Origin: JADJOM01 sp963817435
GTDB taxonomy: Bacteria; Gemmatimonadota; Gemmatimonadetes; Gemmatimonadales; GWC2-71-9
Reading direction: 5' to 3'
Length of the DNA: 64,000 nucleotides
Assembly (NCBI GenBank): GCA_963817435.1
Contig: CAWFNY010000004.1
Span: forward strand, 103,459-167,458
Below, piece by piece: positions 15,616-23,882 of the stretch (its first letter is position 1; each line of letters starts with the position of its first letter). Both the position numbers and the translations under genes were made by a program. Under the pieces are notes generated by a model. That model did no database searches. It was given only the letters and a program-made list of their open reading frames with translations, and was not told where the DNA came from.

Positions 15616-17394
15616 ATGTTCCAAATCGCCATCGCCCAGTTCCGCCCGGACAAGGGCGCGTACGCCGCGAATCTGGTGCGCGCCGGTGAGGTGTTCCGTC
15701 AGGTGGCGGGATGGCCCGTGCCTCCGGTGCTGGTGGCCTTCCCCGAGGCCGCGCTGACCGGATACTTCCTCGAAGGCGGGGTACAGGAACTCGCCCTCCC
15801 CGCGGAACAGCTCTACCAGGATCTCGCCCGGGTTCACAAGGAAAGCGGCGCGCCGCCGCTCGACGTGTCGATCGGCTTCTACGAGGTCTGGCGCAATCAT
15901 CTCCACAACTCCGCCCTCTACGCGAGCCTCGGCGGCACCGATGCCGGCATCCGCCACGTGCATCGCAAGGTCTTCCTGCCGACCTACGGCGTCTTCGACG
16001 AGGAGCGCTTCGTCGAGCCGGGCCGCAGCGTGCAGGCTTTCGACACCCGCTGGGGCCGTTGCGCCATGCTGGTCTGCGAGGATGCCTGGCACTCGCTGAT
16101 GCCGACCCTCGCCGCGCTCGATGGCGCGCAGGTCATCCTGATCCCCAGCGCCACGCCGGCGCGCGGGCTCTCTCCCAGGATCGGCCAGTCGCGGCCCGCC
16201 AACCTCGATCGCTGGGACCGGCTCGCGCAGGGCATCGCGGAGGAGCACGGCGTCTACGTCGCACTGTCGCATCTCGTCGGCTTCGAGGGCGGCAAGGGCT
16301 TCGCGGGCGGATCGATGGCGGCCGGCCCCCGCGGTGACATTCTGCTGCAGGCGCCGCTCTTCGAGCCGGCCACGCTGCCGGTCACGGTGGACTTCGAGGA
16401 GATCACTCGCGCCCGCGCCGAGGCGCCGCTGCTCTCCGATCTGCAGAGCCGGCTGCCGGGATTGCTTGGGAGCCTGGCTGAGGCGCAGGAAGGCGGGAAG
16501 GCGGGAGCGCGGGAAGCCGAGCTGCCGCCTGTCCGCCCGTCGGACCTTCCGCCTGTCCGCCCGTCCGCCCTTTCGCCGGATCCGCTCGCCATCGACCCCG
16601 AACTCACCCGCACCTGGCTGGTGGCGTTCATTCGTGACGAACTGCTCCGGCGCAGGAAGTTCGGCAAGGCGGTGATCGGCCTTTCCGGTGGTGTGGACAG
16701 CGCGCTCGTCGCCTTCCTGGCAGCCGAGGCGCTCGGGCCGGAGAATGTGACGGCCGTGCGCATGCCGTACCGGACCTCGAGCCCGGACAGTCTCGAGCAC
16801 GCGCAGCTCGTCATCGACAAGCTCGGCATCAAGAGCCGCACGGTGGATATCAGCGCGGGGGTGGACGGGATCGTCGCCGGCGTAGGCGGCGAGACCACGC
16901 CGGCCAGGAAGGGGAACGTGATGGCGCGGATGCGCATGATCACGCTCTTCGATCTCTCCGAGGAACTCCGCGCCCTGCCGCTCGGCACCGGCAACAAGAC
17001 CGAGCGCCTCTTCGGTTACTTCACCTGGCACGCGGATGATTCGCCGCCGGTCAATCCGATCGGCGACCTCTTCAAGTGCCAGGTCTGGGCGCTCGCGCAG
17101 CATGTCGGCGTGCCCGGCGTCATCGTCACCAAGCCGGCCAGCGCGGATCTCATCAAGGGCCAGACCGACGAAGGCGACTTCGGCATCTCGTACCCCAAGG
17201 CCGATCACATCCTCCACTGGCTGCTGCAGGGCTATCGTCCCGAGCAGGTCGTGGCGCAGGGCTTCACCGCGCAGGAGGTGGAGCTGGTCCGCAAGCGGCT
17301 CGAATCCACCCACTGGAAGCGGCGTCTCCCCACCGTGGCGATGGTGAGCCAGACGGCGATCGGCGAGTACTATCTCCGGCCGGTGGATTACTGA
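15616..17394 (+). CDS. nadE: glutamine-hydrolysing NAD+ synthetase
   Basis: A 592-residue two-domain enzyme for the last step of NAD+ synthesis: nicotinic acid adenine dinucleotide + Gln + ATP. The N-terminal nitrilase-like glutaminase has its Glu44-Lys118-Cys154 triad (FPEAALTGY, RKVFLPTYG, LVCEDAW). The C-terminal synthetase has the PP-loop SGGVDS at 357-362 and the NAD synthase motif GTGNKTERLFGYFT. The linker between the domains (about 292-321) is unusual: it is encoded by the GGCGGACGG-type simple repeat and reads PPVRPSDLPPVRPSA. The start follows AGGTAGATTGACCGC, with no strong ribosome site. Confidence 0.95.
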   Translation: MFQIAIAQFRPDKGAYAANLVRAGEVFRQVAGWPVPPVLVAFPEAALTGYFLEGGVQELALPAEQLYQDLARVHKESGAPPLDVSIGFYEVWRNHLHNSALYASLGGTDAGIRHVHRKVFLPTYGVFDEERFVEPGRSVQAFDTRWGRCAMLVCEDAWHSLMPTLAALDGAQVILIPSATPARGLSPRIGQSRPANLDRWDRLAQGIAEEHGVYVALSHLVGFEGGKGFAGGSMAAGPRGDILLQAPLFEPATLPVTVDFEEITRARAEAPLLSDLQSRLPGLLGSLAEAQEGGKAGAREAELPPVRPSDLPPVRPSALSPDPLAIDPELTRTWLVAFIRDELLRRRKFGKAVIGLSGGVDSALVAFLAAEALGPENVTAVRMPYRTSSPDSLEHAQLVIDKLGIKSRTVDISAGVDGIVAGVGGETTPARKGNVMARMRMITLFDLSEELRALPLGTGNKTERLFGYFTWHADDSPPVNPIGDLFKCQVWALAQHVGVPGVIVTKPASADLIKGQTDEGDFGISYPKADHILHWLLQGYRPEQVVAQGFTAQEVELVRKRLESTHWKRRLPTVAMVSQTAIGEYYLRPVDY

Positions 17395-17398
17395 ACTG

Positions 17399-17611
17399 AA
17401 GGGAAGAGGGAAGAGGGAAACAACAGGGAAGAGGGAAGAGGGAAGAGGGAACGGCACGGGCCCCGGTTTGTCATCCCGAGGGAGCGAAGCGACCGAGGGA
17501 TCCCTTGAAGCTCCGCTCGGAGCTCGAAGGGATCCCTCGCTGCGCTCGGGATGACATGGTGGGCAGGGAGTCCCTCTTCCCTCTTCCCTCTTCCCTTTCC
17601 CCTCTTCCCTT
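17399..17611. repeat. composite inverted element: (GGGAAGA)n - palindrome - (TCTTCCC)n
   Basis: The 243-bp gap between nadE and the thioesterase gene is filled by one nested inverted structure. GGGAAGA heptamers (17401-17452) are followed by a linker, then the palindrome TGTCATCCCGAG.../...CTCGGGATGACA (17469-17556), then TCTTCCC heptamers (17574-17611). The linker plus left arm (17453-17503) is the same as in the element at 20.3 kb, so one was probably copied from the other. Confidence 0.9.
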
Positions 17612-17637
17612 TTCCTCCCCCCTCGTATCTTCCGAGC

Positions 17638-18105
17638 ATGTCAGCCACCCCCGACTCCCGCCCCATGTCGTATTCGCGTGCCGAGCTCACCACGCTCGTC
17701 ATGCCGAACATGCTGAATGTCCTCAGCGACCTCTTCGGCGGGCATCTGCTGTCGATGGTGGACCAGGCGGCGGCGGTCGCGGCGATCCGCCACGCCGGCG
17801 GGCCGGCGGTCACGGCGAGCTTCGACCGGGTGGACTTCCGCGACCGGATCGGGGTGGGGGCGCTCGTCACCTGCATGGCGACGGTGGACTTCGTCGGCAA
17901 CACCTCGATGGATGTCTCGGTCGAGGTCTATGCCGAGCATGTGGCGACCGGCGAGCGGCGGCACACTCATTCGGCACACGTCGTCTTCGTCGCGATCGAC
18001 GCGACCGGCAAGCCGACCCGGGTGCCGCGACTCATCCCGGAGTCTCCGGAAGAGCACGCGCGCTACGAGCGGGCGCGAAAGTACCGCGAGGAACGCAAAC
18101 GGTGA
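17638..18105 (+). CDS. acyl-CoA thioesterase, hotdog fold (YciA/BACH-like)
   Basis: About 155 residues from the ATG at 17638. The open frame extends upstream only as translated TCTTCCC repeat (SSLFPLPFPLFPF), so that start is rejected. MPNMLNVLSDLFGGHLLSMVDQAAAVAAIRHA is the hotdog catalytic helix with the Asn/Asp of acyl-CoA hydrolases, and VDFRDRIGVGALVTC is the next strand. It should hydrolyse acyl-CoA to free acid and CoA, usually as a hexamer. Its stop overlaps the GTG start of the patatin gene by 3 bases. Confidence 0.85.
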   Translation: MSATPDSRPMSYSRAELTTLVMPNMLNVLSDLFGGHLLSMVDQAAAVAAIRHAGGPAVTASFDRVDFRDRIGVGALVTCMATVDFVGNTSMDVSVEVYAEHVATGERRHTHSAHVVFVAIDATGKPTRVPRLIPESPEEHARYERARKYREERKR

Positions 18106-18929
18106 TCGTCGCCGTCTTCGGCGGCGGCGGCGCCAAGGCCGCGGCGCACATCGGCGCCTTCCGCGCGCTCGAGGAGGCGAACCTCGTCCCCGGGCACATC
18201 GTCGGCACCTCGATGGGCGCGGTCTTCTCCGCGCTCTTCGCTTCCGGGCTCGATGCGCGCGACGCCCTCGAGCGGGTGGCGATGATCGGCGAGAAGGACG
18301 TTGTCCGCGCCGAGCCGTTCGCCTTCCTCAAGGGGCTCTGGGCGAAGGCGCTGCTGCAGCCCGACCCCTTCCGCCGCTCGCTCGAGCGGATGCTCGGCAC
18401 CCGGCGCTTCCAGGATCTCAAGATCCCGCTCACCGTCACCGCGACCGCGCTCGATACCGGCGAGCTCACTCTCTTCGGCGCGGGCGGGCGCGACGTGCCG
18501 CTGATCGAGGCGCTCTACGCCACCTGCGCGCTGCCGCTGTTCTACCCGCCGGCGATCATCGACGGCCGCCGCTACGCCGATGGCGGGCTCCGCGCGGTGG
18601 TGCCGCTGGAGCCGGCGAGTTTGATTCCGGCGAGTCTGGTGGTGGCGGTGGATGTGGGGCCGGGGTTCGACGAGGCGCCCGGCGGGCCCTCGGGACTTCC
18701 GCCGATCGTCGAGATGCACAACGAGGCGACCGGCATCCTGATGGCGGGTCAGACGGCACAGGCGCTCGCGCTCTGGCGCGCCAACCCCGCCCGGCCGCCC
18801 CTCATCTACGTCCGGCCCCCGGTGGAAAAGGGCGCCACCTTCCGCGTCGATCAGGTGCGCCGGTTTGTCGAGGAAGGCTATACCGCGACCCGGGTGGCGC
18901 TCGCGGGCTTGAATTCGCCGCCGCAATAG
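18102..18929 (+). CDS. patatin-like phospholipase
   Basis: A 275-residue patatin-domain protein beginning at a GTG that overlaps the preceding stop (GTGA). The oxyanion loop is FGGGGAKA (7-13), the nucleophile elbow GTSMG has Ser37, and the Asp of the dyad is in YADGG (Asp160). It is expected to be a lysophospholipase or acyl hydrolase of the RssA/YchK bacterial type, cytosolic or membrane-peripheral. The coupling to an acyl-CoA thioesterase gene suggests a shared acyl-chain turnover task, which is inference. Confidence 0.88.
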   Translation: MIVAVFGGGGAKAAAHIGAFRALEEANLVPGHIVGTSMGAVFSALFASGLDARDALERVAMIGEKDVVRAEPFAFLKGLWAKALLQPDPFRRSLERMLGTRRFQDLKIPLTVTATALDTGELTLFGAGGRDVPLIEALYATCALPLFYPPAIIDGRRYADGGLRAVVPLEPASLIPASLVVAVDVGPGFDEAPGGPSGLPPIVEMHNEATGILMAGQTAQALALWRANPARPPLIYVRPPVEKGATFRVDQVRRFVEEGYTATRVALAGLNSPPQ

Positions 18930-18965
18930 GCAAATTGGCTGGACAGTTCACCCGCACGGGAAATA

Positions 18966-19373
18966 ATGAAAGCCTCTGAAGTGATGGTCCCCAATCCCTT
19001 CGTCGCGGTCGCCAACGCCTCCGCGAGCGAAGTGGCGATCATGTTCCGCACCCGCAATATCTCGGTCGTGCCCGTGGTCGATGACCATCGCACCCGCCGG
19101 TTCCTCGGCGTGCTCAGCGACCGCGACCTCGTGACCCGCTGCCTCGCCCTCGGCAACGACCCGTCGCAGACCCGGGCCGACGGCATCATGCGCACCGACA
19201 GCCCCGTGGTCGGCGGCGATACCGAGCTCGACGGCTTCGCCGTCTACATGAACCAGGACCCCGACGAGTCGCACCTCCGCGCCACGATCACCGTGGTGGA
19301 TTCGGAGCACCGCGTCATCGGGTTCATCAGTCACCCCGAACTCATCACCGGCATCAAGCTCATCTGGCGCTGA
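18966..19373 (+). CDS. tandem CBS-domain protein
   Basis: A 135-residue protein made of two CBS motifs: the first from MKASEVMVPNPFVAVANASASEVAIMF to VLSDRDLVTRCL, the second from GIMRTDSPVVGGDTELDGF to GFISHPELI. Stand-alone CBS pairs bind adenosine nucleotides and act as energy or ligand sensors. It is followed 2 bp later by a DUF2203 gene. The partner it regulates cannot be deduced. Confidence 0.88.
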   Translation: MKASEVMVPNPFVAVANASASEVAIMFRTRNISVVPVVDDHRTRRFLGVLSDRDLVTRCLALGNDPSQTRADGIMRTDSPVVGGDTELDGFAVYMNQDPDESHLRATITVVDSEHRVIGFISHPELITGIKLIWR

Positions 19374-19375
19374 CC

Positions 19376-19804
19376 ATGCCCTCGCCCCGCATCTATACCG
19401 TCCGCGAAGCCGAGGCCACGCTGCCGCTGGTGAGGGGCATCGTCGCCGACATCCTCGCCACCCACCGCCGCTGGACCGAACTGGTGGCGCGCTACGAGCT
19501 GCTCACCGGCCAGGTCCGTGCCGACGACGGTGAACCGCAGGACCTCATCGAGCTTCGGGACACCGCGGCCCGCGAAGCCGAGCGGATCAACGCCTGCCTG
19601 GTGGAACTGGAGCAGCTCGGCGGGGTGTTCAAGGGGTTCGATCTCGGGCTGGTCGACTTTTACGCCCTCAAGGACGACCGGCTCGTCTTTCTCTGCTGGC
19701 AGCCCGGGGAAGACAGCATCACCCACTGGCACGAGGTCGACGCCGGGTTCGCCGGCCGTCAACCGATCGATGCCCACATGCTCGCTGAAACGGTAATTGG
19801 ATGA
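19376..19804 (+). CDS. DUF2203 family protein
   Basis: A 142-residue protein matching the DUF2203 pattern: RIYTVREAEATLPLVRGIV at the start, a long helical hairpin, then GGVFKGFDLGLVDFYAL and VFLCWQPGEDSITHWHEVDAGFAGRQP near the end. The function of the family is unknown. It sits 2 bp after the CBS gene and overlaps the next membrane-protein gene by 4 bases, so the three are likely one operon. Confidence 0.82.
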   Translation: MPSPRIYTVREAEATLPLVRGIVADILATHRRWTELVARYELLTGQVRADDGEPQDLIELRDTAAREAERINACLVELEQLGGVFKGFDLGLVDFYALKDDRLVFLCWQPGEDSITHWHEVDAGFAGRQPIDAHMLAETVIG

Positions 19805-20247
19805 CCATCTGGTTCCTCGCCCACATCATCGGCTTCACCCTCTGGCTCGGCGGCGGGCTCGCCTGCATGTTCATCGGGATTCGCGGCCGCTCCGAGGATC
19901 GCCCCACCCAGGCGGTCATCGTCCGGATGCTCGGTGGCGTACACCGCACCCTGATGTTCCCCGGCATCGTGCTCACCGTGCTCTCCGGCGGCTACCTCTC
20001 CATCCCCGCCGCCGCGGGCGGCATGCCCAGCTCCTGGCTGATGGTGATGCAGCTCGCCGGCGTGCTCGCCGCGATCCTCGTCCTCTTCGTCTCGCTCCCG
20101 ACACTCGGCCGTCTCAACCGCATCGCTCCCACCGGGGAGACCGCCCCGCTCTTCGACGCCCTCCGCAAGCGGCAGTCGATGGCGGGGATGATCGCCGGGA
20201 ACCTGGGGCTCATCGCGCTGATCGCGGGAGTGTTGCTGAAACACTGA
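19801..20247 (+). CDS. small integral membrane protein, four helices
   Basis: A 148-residue protein with four predicted helices and a conserved-looking His near the start (WFLAHIIGFTLWLGGGLACMF). The pattern resembles DUF2269/CopD-like integral membrane proteins, where such a His can bind haem or copper, but this is only resemblance. It overlaps the DUF2203 gene by 4 bases (ATGA). No clear function. Confidence 0.7.
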   Translation: MTIWFLAHIIGFTLWLGGGLACMFIGIRGRSEDRPTQAVIVRMLGGVHRTLMFPGIVLTVLSGGYLSIPAAAGGMPSSWLMVMQLAGVLAAILVLFVSLPTLGRLNRIAPTGETAPLFDALRKRQSMAGMIAGNLGLIALIAGVLLKH

Positions 20248-20251
20248 ACTG

Positions 20252-20480
20252 CAGGGAAGGGGGAAAGGGGAAGAGGGAAGAGGGAAGAGGGAAGAGGGAA
20301 GAGGGAAGAGGGAAGAGGGAACGGCACGGGCCCCGGTTTGTCATCCCGAGGGAGCGAAGCGACCGAGGGATCTCTCAAGGTGAGCGCCGCTCTCACCCGA
20401 AGGGATCCCTCGCTGCGCTCGGGATGACATGGTGGGCAGGGAGCCCCCCTTCCCTCTTCCCTCTTCCCTGCGGTTTCCCT
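20252..20480. repeat. composite inverted element, longest GGGAAGA run
   Basis: This stretch holds about nine GGGAAGA heptamers (20262-20320), a linker identical to that at 17.45 kb, the palindrome (20339-20429) and TCTTCCC heptamers (20450-20480). It lies between convergent genes, a membrane-protein gene and mutY. The outer tracts are complementary to each other and could pair into one long stem with the inner palindrome. Confidence 0.9.
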
Positions 20481-20485
20481 CTTCC

Positions 20486-21145
20486 CTACGTCCGCTTCCC
20501 CGTCTTGCACACCGGCTTCACCGGACACTTCGAGCAGTGGGCGACCCGCGCCGTACAGACGAGCGCGCCGAGTTCCATGATCGCCTGATTGAAGGTCCAT
20601 GCCGCGTTTCCCGCCCGCGGCTGCAATCGCAATCCCATCGCCCAGAGCTTCTTGTCTCCCGCGCTTCCCTTGGCTTTCGGGTGGAACGCCCGCCGGATCA
20701 CCCGGCCCACGTTGGTGTCCACCGCGGGCGTCGCCTGCTCGTACGCGAAGGTTGCCACCGCGCCTGCCGTGTAGCGCCCGACTCCGGGGAGGTCCCGCAG
20801 TTCGTCGATGTCTTCCGGCAGCAGTCCCGCCCGTTCCGCGACCACCACCTGCGCCAGCCGGTGCAGGTGGGCCGCGCGCCGGTAGTAGCCGAGCCCCTGC
20901 CACACCTCCCGCACGTGGTCCGGTTCCGCCGCGGCGAGGTCGTGGATGGTCGGGTAGCGCGCGAGGAAGCGCGGGTAGTACTCCTCGACCCGCGACACCT
21001 GCGTCTGCTGCAGCATGAACTCCGACACCAGCACCTGATACGGATCGCGGGTGCGCCGCCATGGCAGGTCGCGCCCCTGGCGACGGAACCAGGCCGTCAG
21101 TCGGCGCCGGAAGGCCAGTATCTCAGGGGTGGACTTGGGAGGCAT
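20486..21145 (-). CDS. mutY: A/G-specific adenine glycosylase, short form without the C-terminal domain
   Basis: 219 residues from the ATG at 21145. It has all catalytic features of MutY: Glu42 in SEFMLQQTQ, the helix-hairpin-helix LPGVGRYTAGAV (119-130), Asp143 in AVDTNVGRV and the 4Fe-4S cluster Cys197-x6-Cys204-x2-Cys207-x5-Cys213. It removes adenine opposite 8-oxoguanine. The MutT-like C-terminal domain that recognises 8-oxoG (~120 residues) is missing; the frame ends CKTGKRT right beside the repeat tract. The upstream extension of the frame is shadow sequence of mlaE. It diverges from mlaE with 24 bp between starts. Confidence 0.9.
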   Translation of the reverse strand: MPPKSTPEILAFRRRLTAWFRRQGRDLPWRRTRDPYQVLVSEFMLQQTQVSRVEEYYPRFLARYPTIHDLAAAEPDHVREVWQGLGYYRRAAHLHRLAQVVVAERAGLLPEDIDELRDLPGVGRYTAGAVATFAYEQATPAVDTNVGRVIRRAFHPKAKGSAGDKKLWAMGLRLQPRAGNAAWTFNQAIMELGALVCTARVAHCSKCPVKPVCKTGKRT

Positions 21146-21169
21146 GTGGGGCGAAGATAAGAACGCCTT

Positions 21170-21955
21170 ATGTCCGCCACCACCCTCGACATCCGACGCC
21201 CTATCGGCCGAATCCTGCTCAACGCGCTCGCGCACGTTGGGCGGCTGAGCCTCATGGTGGCCGAGATGGGGCGCGGGCTCAGCGAGTGGCGGGTGTGGCT
21301 GCCGCTCACCGTGACCGAGGCGTGGAACATCGGCGTCGGCAGCCTGCCGATCATCCTGCTGGTGGCCGGCTTCGCGGGCGCGGTCACCGCGCTCCAGACC
21401 GGCTACCAGTTCACCGGCAACATTCCCTACTACGTGGCGGGCTCGCTTATCACCGAGTCGGTCGTCCTGGAGCTGGGGCCCGTGCTCACCGGCCTCATTC
21501 TCGCCGGGCGCATCGGGGCGCGCTACGCCGCCGAACTCGGCACCATGCGCGTCACCGAGCAGATCGATGCGCTGGAGACCCTGGGCCGCTCGCCGTCGAG
21601 CCACCTCATCATCCCGCGGGTGCTCGCCGGCATCGTGATGATTCCGGTCCTCACGATCGTCGCCGATGCCACCGGCGTCCTCTCCGGCTGGTACTTCGTG
21701 AAGCAGGTGCTGCCGGTGACGAACCACGATTTCGAGTACGGCGCCCGGATCTTCTGGCATCCCTTCGATGCCACCTATTCGGTGATCAAGGGCTTCTCAT
21801 TCGCCGTATGCATCACGGTGATCTCCTGCTACTTCGGCTTCAGCACCGAGCAGGGCGCCTCCGGCGTGGGCAAGTCGACCACCGGCGCGGTGGTGGCGAG
21901 CTGCGTGATGATCCTGCTGCTGGACACCCTGCTGGCGAAACTGCTGCTGAAATGA
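21170..21955 (+). CDS. mlaE: MlaE-family lipid-transport ABC permease
   Basis: A 261-residue inner-membrane protein with five to six helices and the MlaE/DUF140 core: ELGPVLTGLILAGRIGARYAAELGTMRVTEQIDALETLG. It forms the permease dimer of the MCE-type phospholipid transporter between inner and outer membranes. It is the first gene of a three-gene cluster with the ATPase and the MCE protein. No mlaB or mlaC homologue is visible, as is common outside Proteobacteria. Confidence 0.92.
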   Translation: MSATTLDIRRPIGRILLNALAHVGRLSLMVAEMGRGLSEWRVWLPLTVTEAWNIGVGSLPIILLVAGFAGAVTALQTGYQFTGNIPYYVAGSLITESVVLELGPVLTGLILAGRIGARYAAELGTMRVTEQIDALETLGRSPSSHLIIPRVLAGIVMIPVLTIVADATGVLSGWYFVKQVLPVTNHDFEYGARIFWHPFDATYSVIKGFSFAVCITVISCYFGFSTEQGASGVGKSTTGAVVASCVMILLLDTLLAKLLLK

Positions 21956-21980
21956 CGGCCGACATCAAGGCGGACCGGCG

Positions 21981-22733
21981 ATGATCGAGCTTCATGACGT
22001 GCACAAGCGCTTCGGCACCCAGGTCGTGCTCGACGGGGTCAACTTCACCGTCCAGGACGGCGAGACGCTCGCCCTCCTCGGCCCCTCGGGGACCGGGAAG
22101 AGCGTGCTGCTCAAGCACATCGTCGGGCTGATCCATCAGGACTCGGGGACGGTGCTGGTCGACGGCAAGGATGTCGCGAAGCTCAGGCGCGAGGAACTCC
22201 GGCAGCTCCGCTCCACCATCGGCTATGTCTTCCAGAACGGCGCGCTCTTCGACTCGATGAGCGTCTTCGAGAACGTCCGCCTCGGCATCACCGATGGCGA
22301 GCAGTACCGCGACATGGACTACTGCCGCGAGCGGGTCGCGAAGTGCCTGGAGCTGGTGAACCTCGCGCCCGACACCGCGGTCAAGTTCCCCGCCCAGCTC
22401 TCCGGCGGCATGCGCAAGCGGGTCGGGATCTCCCGCGCCATCGCCGGCCAGCCCAAGTACCTGCTCTACGACGAGCCGACCTCCGGTCTCGATCCGGTGA
22501 ATTCGGACATCATCGACGACCTCGTCAAGCGGCTCTCGAACGAGCTCGGGGTGACCAGCGTGATGGTGACCCACGATGTGCGTGGCGCATTCAAGGTGGC
22601 CAACCGCCTGGCACTGCTGACCGGCGGCAAGATCGTGCAGCAGGGTACGCCGGAAGAGTTCATGAAGTCGACCGTTCCGGAGGTGCGCGAATTCCTCGAG
22701 CGCGACTTCGGCAACCTCAACTACGCCGCCTGA
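21981..22733 (+). CDS. mlaF: MlaF-family lipid-transport ABC ATPase
   Basis: A 250-residue ATPase. Walker A is GPSGTGKS (34-41), the signature LSGGMRKRVGISRAIA, Walker B LLYDEPTSGLDP and the switch His in VTHDVRGAF. The phrase LSGGMRKR with DEPTSGLDP is characteristic of MlaF/Mkl over importer ATPases. It powers MlaE. It starts 25 bp after mlaE and ends 3 bp before the MCE gene. Confidence 0.93.
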   Translation: MIELHDVHKRFGTQVVLDGVNFTVQDGETLALLGPSGTGKSVLLKHIVGLIHQDSGTVLVDGKDVAKLRREELRQLRSTIGYVFQNGALFDSMSVFENVRLGITDGEQYRDMDYCRERVAKCLELVNLAPDTAVKFPAQLSGGMRKRVGISRAIAGQPKYLLYDEPTSGLDPVNSDIIDDLVKRLSNELGVTSVMVTHDVRGAFKVANRLALLTGGKIVQQGTPEEFMKSTVPEVREFLERDFGNLNYAA

Positions 22734-22736
22734 GCC

Positions 22737-23627
22737 ATGGATCTCCACTACCAGAAGGAAGTCGCGGTCGGCACGCTGGTGCTCGTGGGGGCCGCCCTCT
22801 TCGTGGGCGGCACCATGTGGCTCAAGGGGGCCAGCTTCCACCGCGCCGGACGCACCGCCGTGGTGCAGTTTGCCGACCTCAACGGGCTGCAGCAGGACAA
22901 CGCCGTCACCGTCTCCGGCTACCAGGTGGGGAAGGTCGCCGAGGTCGAGTTCAAGGAGCCGGGCAAGGTGCTCGTCACCATCACGCTGCCCGAGGAGCTC
23001 GCGCTCAAGGCCGACGCCTCCGCGGAGGTCATCACCAGTCTCTTCGCGAGCGGCTCCAAGCTGGCGCTCAAGCCCGGCACGCCGGGCGCCCCGCCGCTGC
23101 CCGACGGCAAGATCATCATGGGCGAGCAGGGCAGCGATCTCTTCGCCAAGGGATCGCTTCTCGCCGACCGCGCCGACTCGGCGCTCATCGGCGTCCAGGC
23201 GATCGCCAATCAGAAGACCGCCGATGAGCTGGTGAAGACGCTGCAGGCGATGCAGCGCGCGCTCAACACGATCAACCAGCGGGTCCCCTCGACCACAGCC
23301 GAGGCGGAGCGCACCATGGTCGCGCTGCGGAAGCTGTCGGAGCGGCTCGACAGCACCGTCGCCACCATGCCGGTCGGTAACGCCATCGAGCGCGCCGACA
23401 CCCTGGCGCGGAATCTCTCGACCATGTCCACCCAGCTCTCCGCGACCGGCGCCCGGCTGGACACCCTGCTGCAGCGGGTCAACTCGGGGCAGGGCACCAT
23501 CGGCAAGTTTGCCACCGATTCCGGCCTCTACACCGACAGCCGGGCCGCGCTGCAGTCGCTCAAGGTGCTGATCGACGAACTCAACAAGCACCCCGGAAAG
23601 CTCAGCGTGCAGGTGAAACTCTTCTGA
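22737..23627 (+). CDS. mlaD: MCE/MlaD-family periplasmic lipid-binding protein
   Basis: A 296-residue protein anchored by one N-terminal helix (VAVGTLVLVGAALFVGGTMWL) and followed by one MCE domain (about 38-118; VVQFADLNGLQQDNAVTVSGYQVGKV). A long helical tail of ~160 residues is predicted to form a coiled bundle (RALNTINQRVPSTTAEAERTM). It should make the hexameric MCE ring on MlaFE and carry phospholipid across the periplasm; the long tail suggests a needle-like extension rather than the short E. coli MlaD. Confidence 0.9.
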   Translation: MDLHYQKEVAVGTLVLVGAALFVGGTMWLKGASFHRAGRTAVVQFADLNGLQQDNAVTVSGYQVGKVAEVEFKEPGKVLVTITLPEELALKADASAEVITSLFASGSKLALKPGTPGAPPLPDGKIIMGEQGSDLFAKGSLLADRADSALIGVQAIANQKTADELVKTLQAMQRALNTINQRVPSTTAEAERTMVALRKLSERLDSTVATMPVGNAIERADTLARNLSTMSTQLSATGARLDTLLQRVNSGQGTIGKFATDSGLYTDSRAALQSLKVLIDELNKHPGKLSVQVKLF

Positions 23628-23636
23628 CCGGCGGGG

Positions 23637-23851
23637 AACAGAAGGGAAGGGGGAAGAGGGAAGAGGGAAGAGGGTGGCACTACGGTTTGTCATCCCGAGG
23701 GAGCAAAGCGACCGAGGGATCCCTCGAGGCTAGCGACGGCGCCAACCTTGAGAGATCCCTCGCTTCGCTCGGGATGACATGCATGGCCTCTTCCCTCTTC
23801 CCCTTCCCCCTTCCCTCTTCCCCCTTCCCCCTTCCCTCTTCCCTCTTCCCT
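23637..23851. repeat. composite inverted element after mlaD
   Basis: GGGAAGA heptamers (23641-23674), palindrome (23688-23779) and TCTTCCC heptamers (23789-23851). The left arm has one base change (GAGCAAAGCG). No gene lies in this 255-bp gap. Confidence 0.9.
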
Positions 23852-23882
23852 CAATCACCACCCCTCCCCCAATATTGGTGCC

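Noticed and set aside
14791..17457. 888-residue minus-strand frame opposite crcB, DUF190 and nadE
   Set aside because: It covers three well-supported plus-strand genes and reads like an antisense shadow of high-GC DNA.
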